This document shows positions 1 to 10,200 of a stretch of 64,000 nucleotides of DNA, piece by piece (the stretch's first letter is position 1; each line of letters starts with the position of its first letter). This DNA comes from Erwinia sp. E602. Its GTDB lineage: Bacteria > Pseudomonadota > Gammaproteobacteria > Enterobacterales > Enterobacteriaceae. The translations under genes were made by a program, and so were the position numbers. The notes below the pieces were generated by a model. That model had not been told where the DNA came from and did no database searches. It saw only the letters and a list, made by a program, of their open reading frames with translations. Location: the NCBI RefSeq assembly GCF_018141005.1, contig NZ_CP046582.1, positions 930,001 to 994,000 of the forward strand. Reading direction: 5' to 3'.

Positions 1-332
1 AAGGGCGCTATTACCGGGAGTCTGCCGCTGCTGCCTCCGCGCTGGCGTGGGGTGAGCGTCTCAACTGGCCGCAAACCGGGGGCTGGCAGTGCCAGCGGCT
101 ACAGCCGCAGGGCTGGCGCGCGTGCCTGCGCAGCGGCGAGACGCGCGCTGATAATAACGCTGAGCCACGCAGCTTACTGTACGCCGACAGCGGTGAAAGA
201 ACGCTGGCATTATGGCGCTGGCTGGGCGGAACCGCACCACGTCTGCGCCCTTTAGCCCATGGCTGGCTGGATTTTTGTCCGTTGAAAGAGAGTGGCGCCT
301 GCCAGACACCGGCCGCGGCAGCAGGGCCTTAA
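1..332 (+). CDS. ygdB: YgdB-family protein (DUF2509), 3' part only
   Basis: The reading frame is open from the window edge (frame beginning at base 3) to TAA at 330-332, so only the C-terminal part, about 109 residues, is present. It contains WGERLNWPQ, GWQCQRLQPQGWRACL and a cysteine-bearing tail, a pattern known from YgdB, a small protein encoded between ppdB and ppdC upstream of recC in E. coli. The family is linked by context to type IV pilus-like minor pseudopilins; its own role is unknown. The position just before a pseudopilin gene and recC supports the call. The start lies outside the window. Confidence 0.75.
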   Translation, partial: GRYYRESAAAASALAWGERLNWPQTGGWQCQRLQPQGWRACLRSGETRADNNAEPRSLLYADSGERTLALWRWLGGTAPRLRPLAHGWLDFCPLKESGACQTPAAAAGP

Positions 333-333
333 T

Positions 334-786
334 ATGAAACTGAAGCCTGTCATATGCAGACCACAGCAATATAGCCTGAGAATGCAGCCAGACTCTGACC
401 TGCGCCGCGCGCATCAGCAGGGGGGCAGGCTTATACCGGAACCTGCCTCAGACCGGCCTGACCAGCAGGGTTTTAGCCTGATTGAAACATTAGTGGCGTT
501 GCTGCTGTTTAGCCTCAGTTTCAGCGCGCTGATGCAGTATCAGCTGGCGCTGGCCGACGGGTTCCAGCGCCAGTGGCAGCAGCGCAGCGCCTGGCGCAAC
601 GCCCATCAGCTGCTGCTGGGCCAGGCTGTGCCGGGCGGCTGGCAGGGGCAGCGCCTGCAGCAGCCGGGGCCGGCGGGTTGCCAGCTGCTGACGGCGCGGG
701 TGGTCAGCCCGGCCGGGCGGCGCGCGGAGCTGACGCAGCTGCGCTGCGCTGAGTCGCCGGGCTTCGGTTCACCCCCTGGTGGGTGA
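334..786 (+). CDS. ppdC: PpdC-like minor pseudopilin (prepilin peptidase-dependent)
   Basis: It carries a type III (prepilin) signal, QQGFSLIETLVALLLFSL, which is a G-F cleavage site with Glu at mature position 5 followed by a hydrophobic helix. This is typical of pseudopilins processed by the prepilin peptidase and assembled by type IV pilus/type II-like machinery in the inner membrane. The remainder is a short soluble domain with two cysteines. The start is uncertain: ATG 334 follows the ygdB stop at once and ATG 382 is the next in frame. Either gives an unusually long leader before the cleavage site. It lies directly upstream of recC, as in E. coli. The family is sure; the symbol rests on position. 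Confidence 0.75.
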   Translation: MKLKPVICRPQQYSLRMQPDSDLRRAHQQGGRLIPEPASDRPDQQGFSLIETLVALLLFSLSFSALMQYQLALADGFQRQWQQRSAWRNAHQLLLGQAVPGGWQGQRLQQPGPAGCQLLTARVVSPAGRRAELTQLRCAESPGFGSPPGG

Positions 787-886
787 ACCGGCACACCAGG
801 CTCGCGTTGTGACATGTTCATCGCCGGCCGGACGGGGTAAAGTAGTTCCCCGGAAAAATGAAACGTCTTATAAGGGACCGTTGGTT

Positions 887-3800
887 ATGTTTACCGTTTA
901 CCACTCCAATCAGCTGGACATACTGAAAACGCTGGCGTCATGGCAGATCGAAAACCAGCCGCTGCAGGATCCGCTGCGCCCGGAGGTGGTACTGGTACAG
1001 AGCCCCGGCATGGCGCAGTGGCTGCAGATGTCGCTGGCCGACGAGTTCGGCATTGCCGCCAACATTGATTTTCCGCTGCCCGCCAGCTTTATCTGGGACA
1101 TGTTCGTAAGCGTGCTGCCGGGGATCCCGAAAGAGAGCGCCTTCAACAAGTCCAGCATGAGCTGGAAGCTGATGGCGATCCTGCCCGCAATGCTGGCGGA
1201 CGATGCCTTTACCCCGCTGCGCCACTACCTGAGCGACGACGACGACAAGCGCAAGCTGTTCCAGCTGGCGACTAAGGTCGCCGACCTGTTTGACCAGTAT
1301 CTGGTCTACCGACCGCAGTGGCTGAATCAGTGGCAGCAGGGGCAGTTAGTCGAGGGGCTGGCGGAGGCGCAGGCCTGGCAGGCGCCGCTGTGGGCGGCGC
1401 TGGTGGAGTACACCCACCAGCTGGGCCAGCCGGAATGGCACCGTGCCAACCTCTATCAGCGCTTTATTCACGCTCTGGAAAAAAGCACCACCCGTCCGGC
1501 CAACCTGCCGGATCGGGTGTTTATCTGCGGTATTTCAGCGCTGCCGCCGGTCTATCTGCAGGCGCTGCAGGCGCTGGGCCGCCACATTGATATTCACCTG
1601 CTGTTTACCAACCCCTGCCGCCACTACTGGGGCGATATTCAGGACTACGCCTTCCTGGCGAAGCTGCAGAACCGCCATCGCAAACACTATCAGCAGCAGC
1701 ATGACGTGCCGCAGTTCCTCGATGGCGGCAGCGCCGCGACGCTGTTTAACCCGGCGGGTGAGCAGCAGCTGAGTAACCCGTTGCTGGCCTCGTGGGGCAA
1801 GCTGGGGCGCGATAACCTCTATCTGCTGGCGCAGATGGAGCCGAACGAAGTGGTGGCCTTCGTCGATATCGATCCGACCAATCTGCTGCAGACCATCAAG
1901 CGCGACCTGCTGGAGCTGGAAGATAACGCCGTGCTCGGGCTGGCCGCCGGGGAGTGGAACAGCAGCCGTGACAAACGCGTGCTGGCCGAAGAGGACCGCT
2001 CAATCGTTATTCACCAGTGCCACAGCGCCCAGCGTGAGGTCGAGGTGCTGCAGGACCGGCTGCTGGCGCTGATGGCGGAAGATGCCAGCCTGACGCCGCG
2101 CGACATTATCGTGATGGTAGCGGACATCGACGCCTACACGCCGTTTATTCAGGCGGTGTTTGGCAACGCGCCGCCGGAGCGCCAGCTGCCGTTTGCCATC
2201 TCCGACCGCCGCGCCAGCCAGGCGCACCCGGCGCTGCAGGCCTATCTGGCGTTGCTCAACCTGCCGGAAAGCCGGTTTACCGCCGAAGAGGTGCTGGCAT
2301 TGCTGGAGGTACCGGCGGTGGCAGGGCGTTTCGCGGTAGATGAAGAGGGCCTGCGCCTGCTGCGTCACTGGGTGGCCGAGTCCGGCATCCGCTGGGGGCT
2401 GGATGATGACAGCGTACGCGAGCTGGATCTGCCCGCCACCGGCCAGCACACCTGGCACTTTGGCCTGACCCGCATGCTGCTGGGCTATGCGATGAACAGC
2501 GACGCGGGCGACTGGCAGGGGATCCTGCCTTACGATGAGTCGAGCGGGCTGATCGCCGAGCTGGCGGGTAACCTCGCTGGCCTGCTGATGCAGCTGAACC
2601 GCTGGCGACAGTGGCTGAGCGAGGCGCGCGGGCTGGACGCCTGGCTGCCGCTGTGCCGCCAGATGCTGGATGATTTCTTTGTGCGGGATGCCGATACGGA
2701 AGCGGCGCTGACGCTGATCGAGGAGCAGTGGCAGCAGGCGGTGCAGTACGGCCTGGAAGCCCGGTTTGATCAGGCGGTACCGCTGGCGCTGCTGCGCGAT
2801 GAGCTGACCTCGCGGCTCGACCAGCAGCGCATCAGCCAGCGCTTCCTCGCCGGCCCGGTCAACTTCTGCACCCTGATGCCGATGCGCTCCATTCCCTTCC
2901 GCGTGGTCTGCCTGCTGGGGATGAACGACGGGGTTTATCCGCGCACCCTGCCGCCGCTCGGCTTTGACCTGATGAGCCAGCAGGGCCAAAAGGGCGACCG
3001 CAGCCGCCGTGACGATGACCGCTACCTGTTCCTGGAAGCGCTCAACTCGGCGCAGCAGCAGCTCTATATCAGCTATATCGCCCGCTCGATTCAGGATAAT
3101 ACGGAACGATATCCTTCGGTGCTGGTCAGTGAACTGGTGGAGTACATAAGCCAGAGCTTCTGCCTGGCGGCGGACCGCGATCGCGACGTCGACAGCAGCG
3201 CGCAGGCGGTGGTTAAACACCTGCAGCATCTGCACAGCCGGATGCCGTTTGCGGCGGAAAACTTCAGTGAAGGGTCGGAGTTTACCAGCTACGCCGCCGA
3301 GTGGCTGCCCGCCGCCAGCGCGGCCGGCAGCGCGCATCCGCCGTTTATGCAGACGCTGGAGCCGCTGGAGGAAAATACGCTGAGCTTTGAACGGCTGGTG
3401 CGTTTCTGGCGGCATCCGGTGCGGGCGTTTTTCAGCCTGCGGCTGGGCGTCAGCTTCCAGCTGGAGGAGAGCGGCCTGCCGGACGCCGAGCCGTTCGCGC
3501 TGGACGGGCTGAGCCGTTATCAGCTTAACAGCCAGCTGCTGAACAGCCTTATAGACGGCGGCGACGGCCAGCAGCTCTACCGTCGTCAGCGGGCGGCGGG
3601 CGCGCTGCCCTACGGGGCGTTCGGCGAGCTGTTGTGGCAGGAGCAGCAGCAGGAGATGAGCGATCTGGCCGCCCGGGTAAAGGATCTGCGCGCCGGGGCG
3701 GAGAACCGCGAGATCCTGCTGGAGTGCGGCGGCGTGGCGCTGACCGGCTGGCTGACCCAGGTGCAGGACAGTGGCCTGCTGCGCTGGCGGCCCGGTGTGC

Positions 3801-4258
3801 TCAACTACACCGACGGCCTGACGCTGTGGCTGGAACATCTGGTCTACTGCGCCAGCGGCGGCAGCGGCAGCAGCCGCATGCTTGGCCGGCTGGAGAGCGA
3901 ATGGCACTTCCCGGCGATGGCGGCAGAGCAGGCGCAGCAGCAGCTTGCGGGTTATATCGCGGGTTATCAGCAGGGGCTGTGCCTGCCGCTGCTGCTGACC
4001 CGCAGCGGCGCGGCCTGGCTGGAGGCCAGCTATGACGGCAACAGCGGCACGCTGCTGCGCGATGAGGCCACGCAGAAGAAAGCCCAGGCGAAGCTGCTGG
4101 CCGCCTGGCAGGGCAATTATCAGATAGAGGGCGAGGGCAGCGACCCCTCACTGCAGCGGCTGATCCGTCAACTGGATGACGAGGCCGTGCAGCAGTTCAC
4201 CGCCGCGGCCGAACGGTGGCTGCTGCCGATGCGTCAGTGGCACCAGCCGCAGCAGTAA
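887..4258 (+). CDS. recC: RecBCD exonuclease V subunit RecC
   Basis: RecC is the gamma subunit of the RecBCD helicase-nuclease. It holds the complex together, splits the DNA strands with a pin, and reads Chi. The product is about 1123 residues, against 1122 in E. coli, and aligns throughout, e.g. GMAQWLQM near the N-terminus, FPLPASFIWDMF and PFAISDRRASQ. Its helicase-like domains are known to lack ATPase motifs. I chose ATG 887 because the family starts at the equivalent VYHSN and a purine-rich AAGGGA precedes it. The frame stays open 36 codons further upstream, which is not coding. ptrA follows after 115 bases, starting the ptrA-recB-recD unit. Confidence 0.97.
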   Translation: MFTVYHSNQLDILKTLASWQIENQPLQDPLRPEVVLVQSPGMAQWLQMSLADEFGIAANIDFPLPASFIWDMFVSVLPGIPKESAFNKSSMSWKLMAILPAMLADDAFTPLRHYLSDDDDKRKLFQLATKVADLFDQYLVYRPQWLNQWQQGQLVEGLAEAQAWQAPLWAALVEYTHQLGQPEWHRANLYQRFIHALEKSTTRPANLPDRVFICGISALPPVYLQALQALGRHIDIHLLFTNPCRHYWGDIQDYAFLAKLQNRHRKHYQQQHDVPQFLDGGSAATLFNPAGEQQLSNPLLASWGKLGRDNLYLLAQMEPNEVVAFVDIDPTNLLQTIKRDLLELEDNAVLGLAAGEWNSSRDKRVLAEEDRSIVIHQCHSAQREVEVLQDRLLALMAEDASLTPRDIIVMVADIDAYTPFIQAVFGNAPPERQLPFAISDRRASQAHPALQAYLALLNLPESRFTAEEVLALLEVPAVAGRFAVDEEGLRLLRHWVAESGIRWGLDDDSVRELDLPATGQHTWHFGLTRMLLGYAMNSDAGDWQGILPYDESSGLIAELAGNLAGLLMQLNRWRQWLSEARGLDAWLPLCRQMLDDFFVRDADTEAALTLIEEQWQQAVQYGLEARFDQAVPLALLRDELTSRLDQQRISQRFLAGPVNFCTLMPMRSIPFRVVCLLGMNDGVYPRTLPPLGFDLMSQQGQKGDRSRRDDDRYLFLEALNSAQQQLYISYIARSIQDNTERYPSVLVSELVEYISQSFCLAADRDRDVDSSAQAVVKHLQHLHSRMPFAAENFSEGSEFTSYAAEWLPAASAAGSAHPPFMQTLEPLEENTLSFERLVRFWRHPVRAFFSLRLGVSFQLEESGLPDAEPFALDGLSRYQLNSQLLNSLIDGGDGQQLYRRQRAAGALPYGAFGELLWQEQQQEMSDLAARVKDLRAGAENREILLECGGVALTGWLTQVQDSGLLRWRPGVLNYTDGLTLWLEHLVYCASGGSGSSRMLGRLESEWHFPAMAAEQAQQQLAGYIAGYQQGLCLPLLLTRSGAAWLEASYDGNSGTLLRDEATQKKAQAKLLAAWQGNYQIEGEGSDPSLQRLIRQLDDEAVQQFTAAAERWLLPMRQWHQPQQ

Positions 4259-4373
4259 TCGTTATGCGGCGCAGAGCCGGCAGGACGTGAGAGTAAAGTT
4301 TCAGGGACAAGCAGGAGACTATCCTGTAGTGTTATTTTATAACGTTATTAGTAGCATGTGTTGAGGAGTCTGA

Positions 4374-7259
4374 ATGCGTCGTTATGCAGTCTGGTTAGCT
4401 TGTTTTGTCTCAGTAGCTCTGTTCAGCCCGCTGAGTATGGCGGAGAACGGTTGGCAGCCCATCGCGGAAACCATTCATAAAAGCGAAAAAGATCCGCGCC
4501 AGTATCAGGCGATCCGTCTGGATAACGGCATGACCGTGCTGCTGGTGTCCGACACGCTGGCCACCAAGTCGCTGGCGGCGCTGGCGCTGCCGGTCGGCTC
4601 GCTGGAAAACCCGCGCAACCAGCAGGGGCTGGCACACTACCTTGAACATATGGTGCTGATGGGCTCCAAACGCTACCCGGAGCCGGATAACCTCGCCGAA
4701 TTCCTCAAAAAGCACGGCGGTAGCCATAACGCCAGTACCGCGCCTTACCGTACCGCCTTCTATCTGGAAGTGGAAAATGACGCCCTGCAACCGGCCGCCG
4801 ACCGGCTGGCGGACGCCATCGCCGAGCCGCTGCTCGACCCGGTTAACGCCGACCGCGAACGTAACGCGGTCAACGCCGAGCTGACCATGGCCCGTTCGCG
4901 TGACGGCCTGCGCATGGCGCAGGTGGGGGCGGAAACGCTTAACCCGCAGCACCCGAGCTCGCTGTTCGCCGGCGGCAACCTGGAGACGCTGCGCGATAAA
5001 CCCGGCAGCAAGCTGCACGATGCGCTGCAGGATTTCTACCAGCGTTACTACTCGGCCAACCTGATGAAAGCGGTGATCTACAGCAACAAGCCGCTGGCGG
5101 AGCTGCAGAAGATTGCCGTCGCCACCTTTGGCCGCGTCGCCAGCCACAACGCTACCGTGCCGGCGATCGACGTACCGGTGGTGACCGACCAGCAGAAAGG
5201 CATTGTGATCCACTACGTGCCGGCCCAGCCGCGCAAGCAGCTGAAGATCGAATTCCGCATTGAAAATAACAGCGATAAGTTCCGCAGCAAAACCGACACG
5301 CTGATCGGCTACCTGATCGGCAACCGCAGCAAAAACACCCTGTCGGACTGGCTGCAGAGCCAGGGGCTGGCCGACTCGGTCAGCGGCGGGGCCGATCCGA
5401 TGATTGACCGCAACGGCGGTATCTTCTCGATTGCCGTCTCGCTGACCGACAAAGGCCAGGCCAACCGCGATCGGGTCGTGGCGGCGGTGTTCAGCTACCT
5501 GAAGACCCTGCGCGACGGCGGCATTGATAAACGTTACTTCGATGAAGTGGCCCACGTGCTCGACCTGGACTTCCGCTACCCGTCGATTACCCGTGATATG
5601 GACTACATCGAGTGGCTGGTGGATACCATGCTGCGCGTACCGGTTGAGCACACGCTGGATGCTTCCTATATTGCCGACCGCTACGACCCGCAGGCGATTA
5701 AAGCGCGGCTGGACGGCATGACGCCGCAGAACGCACGTATCTGGTATATCAGCCCGCAGGAGCCGCACAACAAAACCGCTTACTTTGTTGACGCCCCTTA
5801 TCAGGTGGACAAAATCAGCGCGAAGACCTTCAGCCAGTGGCAGGCGGAAAGCGACAAAATCACTTTGTCGCTGCCGGTGCTCAACCCCTACATTCCCGAT
5901 GATTTCAGCCTGATTAAACCGGCGCACGGCTACGATCGCCCGCAGGAGCTGGTCAACAAGCCGGGGCTGCGGGTGTTCTACATGCCCAGCCAGTACTACG
6001 CCGATGAGCCGAAGGCCAGCATCACCCTGTCGCTGCGCAATGAGCAGGCGATGAACAGCGCGCAGAACCAGGTGCTGTTTGCCCTCAATGATTATCTGGC
6101 CGGCGTGGCGCTGGATGAACTGAGCTCACAGGCGTCGGTGGGCGGCATCAGCTTCTCGACCGGTGAAAATGACGGGGTGACCTTCAGCGCCAGCGGCTTT
6201 ACCCAGCGCCTGCCGAAGCTGATGAACCAGCTGATTGCCGGCTACACCCGTTTCACGCCTACCGGGCAGCAGCTGGAGCAGGCTAAATCCTGGTATATCG
6301 AGCGGCTGGACGCCGCCGAAAAGGGCAAAGCGTTTGAGCTGGCGATCCAGCCTGCGCAGCTGCTGTCGCGCCTGCCGTACACCCAGCGCAGTGAACGCCG
6401 TAAGATTGTGCCAACCGTTACGCTGCAGCAGCTGGCGGACTACCGCAAAATGCTGCTGGAAAAAGCCGCCCCGGAACTGCTGGTGGTGGGCAACATGACC
6501 CCGGAAGCGGTCACCACGCTGGCCGATGAGGTGAAAAATCAGCTCAACTGTTCCGGTGAGCGCTGGTGGCACAACAACGAAGTGGTGGTGGACCAGCTTA
6601 AGCGGGCCAATCTGGAAAAAGCCGGCAGCAGCACCGACTCCGCGCTGGCGGCAGTCTACGTGCCGACCGGCTATGGCGAGCATCAGAGCATGGCCAGCAG
6701 CGCGCTGCTCAGCCAGATTATTCAGCCGTGGTTCTACAACCAGCTGCGCACCGAAGAGCAGCTGGGCTATGCGGTATTCGCCTTCCAGATGCCGGTCGGC
6801 CGCCAGTGGGGGATCGGTTTCCTGCTGCAGAGCAACGTCAAACAGCCGGCATACCTGTTAACCCGTTTCCAGGCGTTCTACCCGACGGCGGAAAAACGGC
6901 TGCGTGAAATGAAAAAAGAGGACTTCGCCCAGTATCAGGCGGCGATGATCAACGAGCTGAAACAGCGCCCGCAGACGCTGGATGAAGAGGCCGGGCGCTT
7001 CAGCAAGGATTTCAGCCGGGAAAATTACCGTTTTGACACCCGTGAGAAGGTGATTGCCCAGGTGCAACAGCTGACGCCTGCCGCTCTGGCCGACTTCTTC
7101 CACCAGGCGGTAATCGCCCCGAACGGCCTGGCGCTGCTGTCGCAGATCTCCGGCAGCCATCACGGCAAAGCGGACTACGCGGTGGCACCGGGCTGGACCA
7201 CCTGGAAAGATCTGTCGACGCTGCAGCAGTCGTTCCCGGTGATTCAGGATAAGCCATGA
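4374..7259 (+). CDS. ptrA: Pitrilysin (protease III), periplasmic zinc metallopeptidase
   Basis: An M16-family inverzincin that degrades small peptides such as insulin fragments in the periplasm. Residues 1-23 form a Sec signal peptide. The inverted zinc motif HYLEH lies at residues 88-92 (His88, Glu91, His92), with the distal ligand in the ERNAVNAELTMA segment about 75 residues later. The length of 961 residues matches the family (962 in E. coli), with two M16 halves. A GAGGAG ribosome site precedes the ATG. The stop overlaps the recB start (ATGA), so it is translationally coupled to recB although unrelated to recombination. This odd insertion between recC and recB is conserved in enterobacteria. 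Confidence 0.97.
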   Translation: MRRYAVWLACFVSVALFSPLSMAENGWQPIAETIHKSEKDPRQYQAIRLDNGMTVLLVSDTLATKSLAALALPVGSLENPRNQQGLAHYLEHMVLMGSKRYPEPDNLAEFLKKHGGSHNASTAPYRTAFYLEVENDALQPAADRLADAIAEPLLDPVNADRERNAVNAELTMARSRDGLRMAQVGAETLNPQHPSSLFAGGNLETLRDKPGSKLHDALQDFYQRYYSANLMKAVIYSNKPLAELQKIAVATFGRVASHNATVPAIDVPVVTDQQKGIVIHYVPAQPRKQLKIEFRIENNSDKFRSKTDTLIGYLIGNRSKNTLSDWLQSQGLADSVSGGADPMIDRNGGIFSIAVSLTDKGQANRDRVVAAVFSYLKTLRDGGIDKRYFDEVAHVLDLDFRYPSITRDMDYIEWLVDTMLRVPVEHTLDASYIADRYDPQAIKARLDGMTPQNARIWYISPQEPHNKTAYFVDAPYQVDKISAKTFSQWQAESDKITLSLPVLNPYIPDDFSLIKPAHGYDRPQELVNKPGLRVFYMPSQYYADEPKASITLSLRNEQAMNSAQNQVLFALNDYLAGVALDELSSQASVGGISFSTGENDGVTFSASGFTQRLPKLMNQLIAGYTRFTPTGQQLEQAKSWYIERLDAAEKGKAFELAIQPAQLLSRLPYTQRSERRKIVPTVTLQQLADYRKMLLEKAAPELLVVGNMTPEAVTTLADEVKNQLNCSGERWWHNNEVVVDQLKRANLEKAGSSTDSALAAVYVPTGYGEHQSMASSALLSQIIQPWFYNQLRTEEQLGYAVFAFQMPVGRQWGIGFLLQSNVKQPAYLLTRFQAFYPTAEKRLREMKKEDFAQYQAAMINELKQRPQTLDEEAGRFSKDFSRENYRFDTREKVIAQVQQLTPAALADFFHQAVIAPNGLALLSQISGSHHGKADYAVAPGWTTWKDLSTLQQSFPVIQDKP

Positions 7260-10200
7260 GCCAGCCCGCCAGCCCGCTGCAACCGTTAAGCCTGCCGCTG
7301 CGAGGTGAACGGCTGATTGAAGCCTCTGCAGGCACCGGTAAAACCTTTACCATCGGGCTGCTCTATCTGCGCCTGCTGCTGGGGCTGGGCGGAGACGCGG
7401 CGTACGGGCGGCCGCTGACCGTGGAGGAGATTCTGGTGGTGACCTTTACCGAGGCCGCCACCGCCGAACTGCGCGGGCGCATCCGCGCCAATATCCACGA
7501 ACTGCGCATCGCCTGCGTGCGCGGCGACAGCGCCAACCCGATGCTGCGCGAGCTGATGGCGGGCGTCGCCGATCTGTCGCAGGCGGCGGCAATGCTGCTG
7601 GCCGCCGAGCGGCAGATGGATGACGCCGGCATTTTCACCATTCACGGCTTCTGCCAGCGTATGCTTAATCTGAACGCCTTTGAGTCCGGCATGATGTTTG
7701 AGCAGCAGCTGATCGAAGATGAAACGCCGCTGCGCCGTCGCGCGGCGGCCGACTTCTGGCGTCGCCACTGCTATCCGCTGCCGCTGCCGGTGGCCGCCGC
7801 GGTGCGCGAGCTGTGGTCCGGGCCGGACGCGCTGCTGAAAACGCTGTCGCCATGGCTGAACGGTGAAGCACCGACTCTGCGCTCGGCGCCGCACCCGGAT
7901 GAAACGCTGGAGCAGCGGCACCAGCAGATTATCAGCCGCATTGCGGCGATCAAGGCGGCGTGGCTGGCGGCGGGCGATCTGCAGGCGCTGATTGAGGCTT
8001 CCGGCGTTGACCGGCGCAGCTACAGTAGTAAGCACTTACCTGCGTGGCTGGAAAAAATCACCTTGTGGGCGCAAAGCGATACTCTCGACTATGCGGTGCC
8101 GAAAGATCTCGAGCGCTTCGGCCAGCAGATGCTTAGCGACAAGACTAAAAAAGGCGAAGCGCCGCGCCACGCGCTGTTTGCGCAGATCGACGACTTCCTC
8201 GCGCAGCCGCGCACGCTGGAAGACCTGCTGATTGCCCGCGCGCTGAGCGACATTCGCCGCATCACCCAGCAGGAAAAACGCCTGCACGCGCAGCTCGGCT
8301 TTGACGATCTGCTCGGGCGCTTTGACGCCGCGCTGCAGCAGCCCGCCGGTGAGGCGCTGGCCGCCGCCGTCCGGCAGCGCTATCCGGTGGCGCTGATCGA
8401 TGAGTTTCAGGACACCGACCCGCAGCAGTACCGCATCTTTCACCGGCTGTACGTTCGCCAGCCGGAGAGCGCGCTGCTGCTGATCGGCGATCCGAAGCAG
8501 GCTATCTACGCCTTTCGCGGCGCCGACATCTTTACCTATATGCGCGCCCGCACCGAAGTTAGCGCCCACTACACGCTGCAGACCAACTGGCGATCCTCGC
8601 CGGCGATGGTCAGTAGCGTCAATCAGCTGTTTGCGCGCCTGCCACAGCCGTTTCTGTTTAACGAAATCCCGTTTATCGCGGTCAGCGCGGCGGAACCCAA
8701 TCAGCGGCTGAGCTTCACCGTTGACGGCGTGGAGCAGCCGGCGCTGAAGCTGTGGCTGCAGCCCGGCGAAGGCGTCGGGGTCAGCGACTATCAGCAGGCG
8801 ATGGCCCGCTGCTGCGCCGCTGAAATCAGCCAGTGGCTGGCGGCGGGCCAGCAGGGGCTGGCGCTGATCGGCAAAACCGGCAGCCAGCAGCCGCTGCGGG
8901 CGTCGGATATTACCATTCTGGTGCGCAGCCGTGGCGAAGCCGCGGTGATGCGCGATGCGCTACAGCGGCTGGCGATCCCGTCGGTGTATCTGTCGAACCG
9001 CGACAGCGTGTTTACCTCGAACGAAGCGCGTGAGCTGCTGTGGCTGCTGCAGGCGGTGCTGAACCCGGAGCAGGAGCGCACGCTGCGCACCGCGCTGGCC
9101 AGCAGCCTGTTTGGTTTCGATGCGCTGACGCTGGACCAGCTGGGCCGCGACGAACGCGCCTGGGATCGGCTGGTGGACGAGTTTGACCACTATCGCCAGC
9201 GCTGGCTGAAGCGTGGGGTGCTGCCGATGCTGCGTGAGCTGATGCTGAAGCGGCAGATGGCCGAGAATCTGCTGGCTTCGGAGGGCGGTGAACGCCGGCT
9301 GACCGACCTGCTGCACCTCGGCGAGCTGCTGCAGGAGGCGGCGGCCGGGCTCGACAGCGAACACGCGCTGGTACGCTGGCTGGCGCAGCAGCTGGAGCAG
9401 CCCGACGGCCAGGTGGCGAATCAGCAGCTGCGGCTGGAGAGCGACCGCCATCTGGTGCAGATTGTTACCATCCATAAATCCAAAGGGCTGCAGTATCCGC
9501 TGGTGTGGCTGCCGTTTGTCGCCAACTTCCGCGAGGCCGACAGCGCCGTTTACCATGACCGGCAGACCTTTGCCGCGCTGCTCGACCTGCAGCCGGACGA
9601 GGAGAGCGCAGCGCTGGCCGAGCAGGAGCGGCTGGCCGAAGATCTGCGCCTGCTGTACGTGGCGCTGACGCGGTCGGTGTATCACTGCAGCGTCGGGGTG
9701 GCCCCGCTGGTAAAGGGAACGCGTAAAAAAGAGGGGGCCAGCGATCTGCACCGCAGCGCGCTGGGCTGGCTGTTACAGCGTGGGGAAGCGGCGGATGCCG
9801 CCACGCTGCAGGCGCTGCTGGCGGCGATGCAGTGTGAGCATACCGCGCTGGCTGACGCTGCGGGCAGCGACGCACCGCGCTTCCAGCCGGAAGCTGAAGC
9901 GCCGGAAAACCTGCGCTGCCTGCCGCTGCCGCGTGCCTTACGCGACGACTGGCGGGTGACCAGCTACTCCGGCCTGCAGCAGCACGGTGCGGCGCAGACG
10001 CTGGATCTGCTGCCGCGGTTTGACGTCGATGCGGTCGGCGAAGCGCAGCCGGAGAGCGCCCGGCAGCTGACGCCGCACAGCTTCCCGCGCGGTGCGGCAC
10101 CCGGCACTTTCCTGCACGGCCTGTTTGAGGCGATCGACTTCACCGCCCCGCTGGATGACGTCTGGCTGCTGGAGCAGCTGCAGGGCCAGGGGCTGAGCGA

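Noticed and set aside
52..255. 67-codon open frame at the left edge
   Set aside because: The overlapping frame from base 3 matches the YgdB family and runs to the stop at 332, so this one is a shadow.
2000..3907. Long open frame on the minus strand opposite recC
   Set aside because: It has no recognisable domain, is rich in Gln, Arg, Ala and His as expected for the antisense of GC-rich codons, and lies inside a perfectly good recC.
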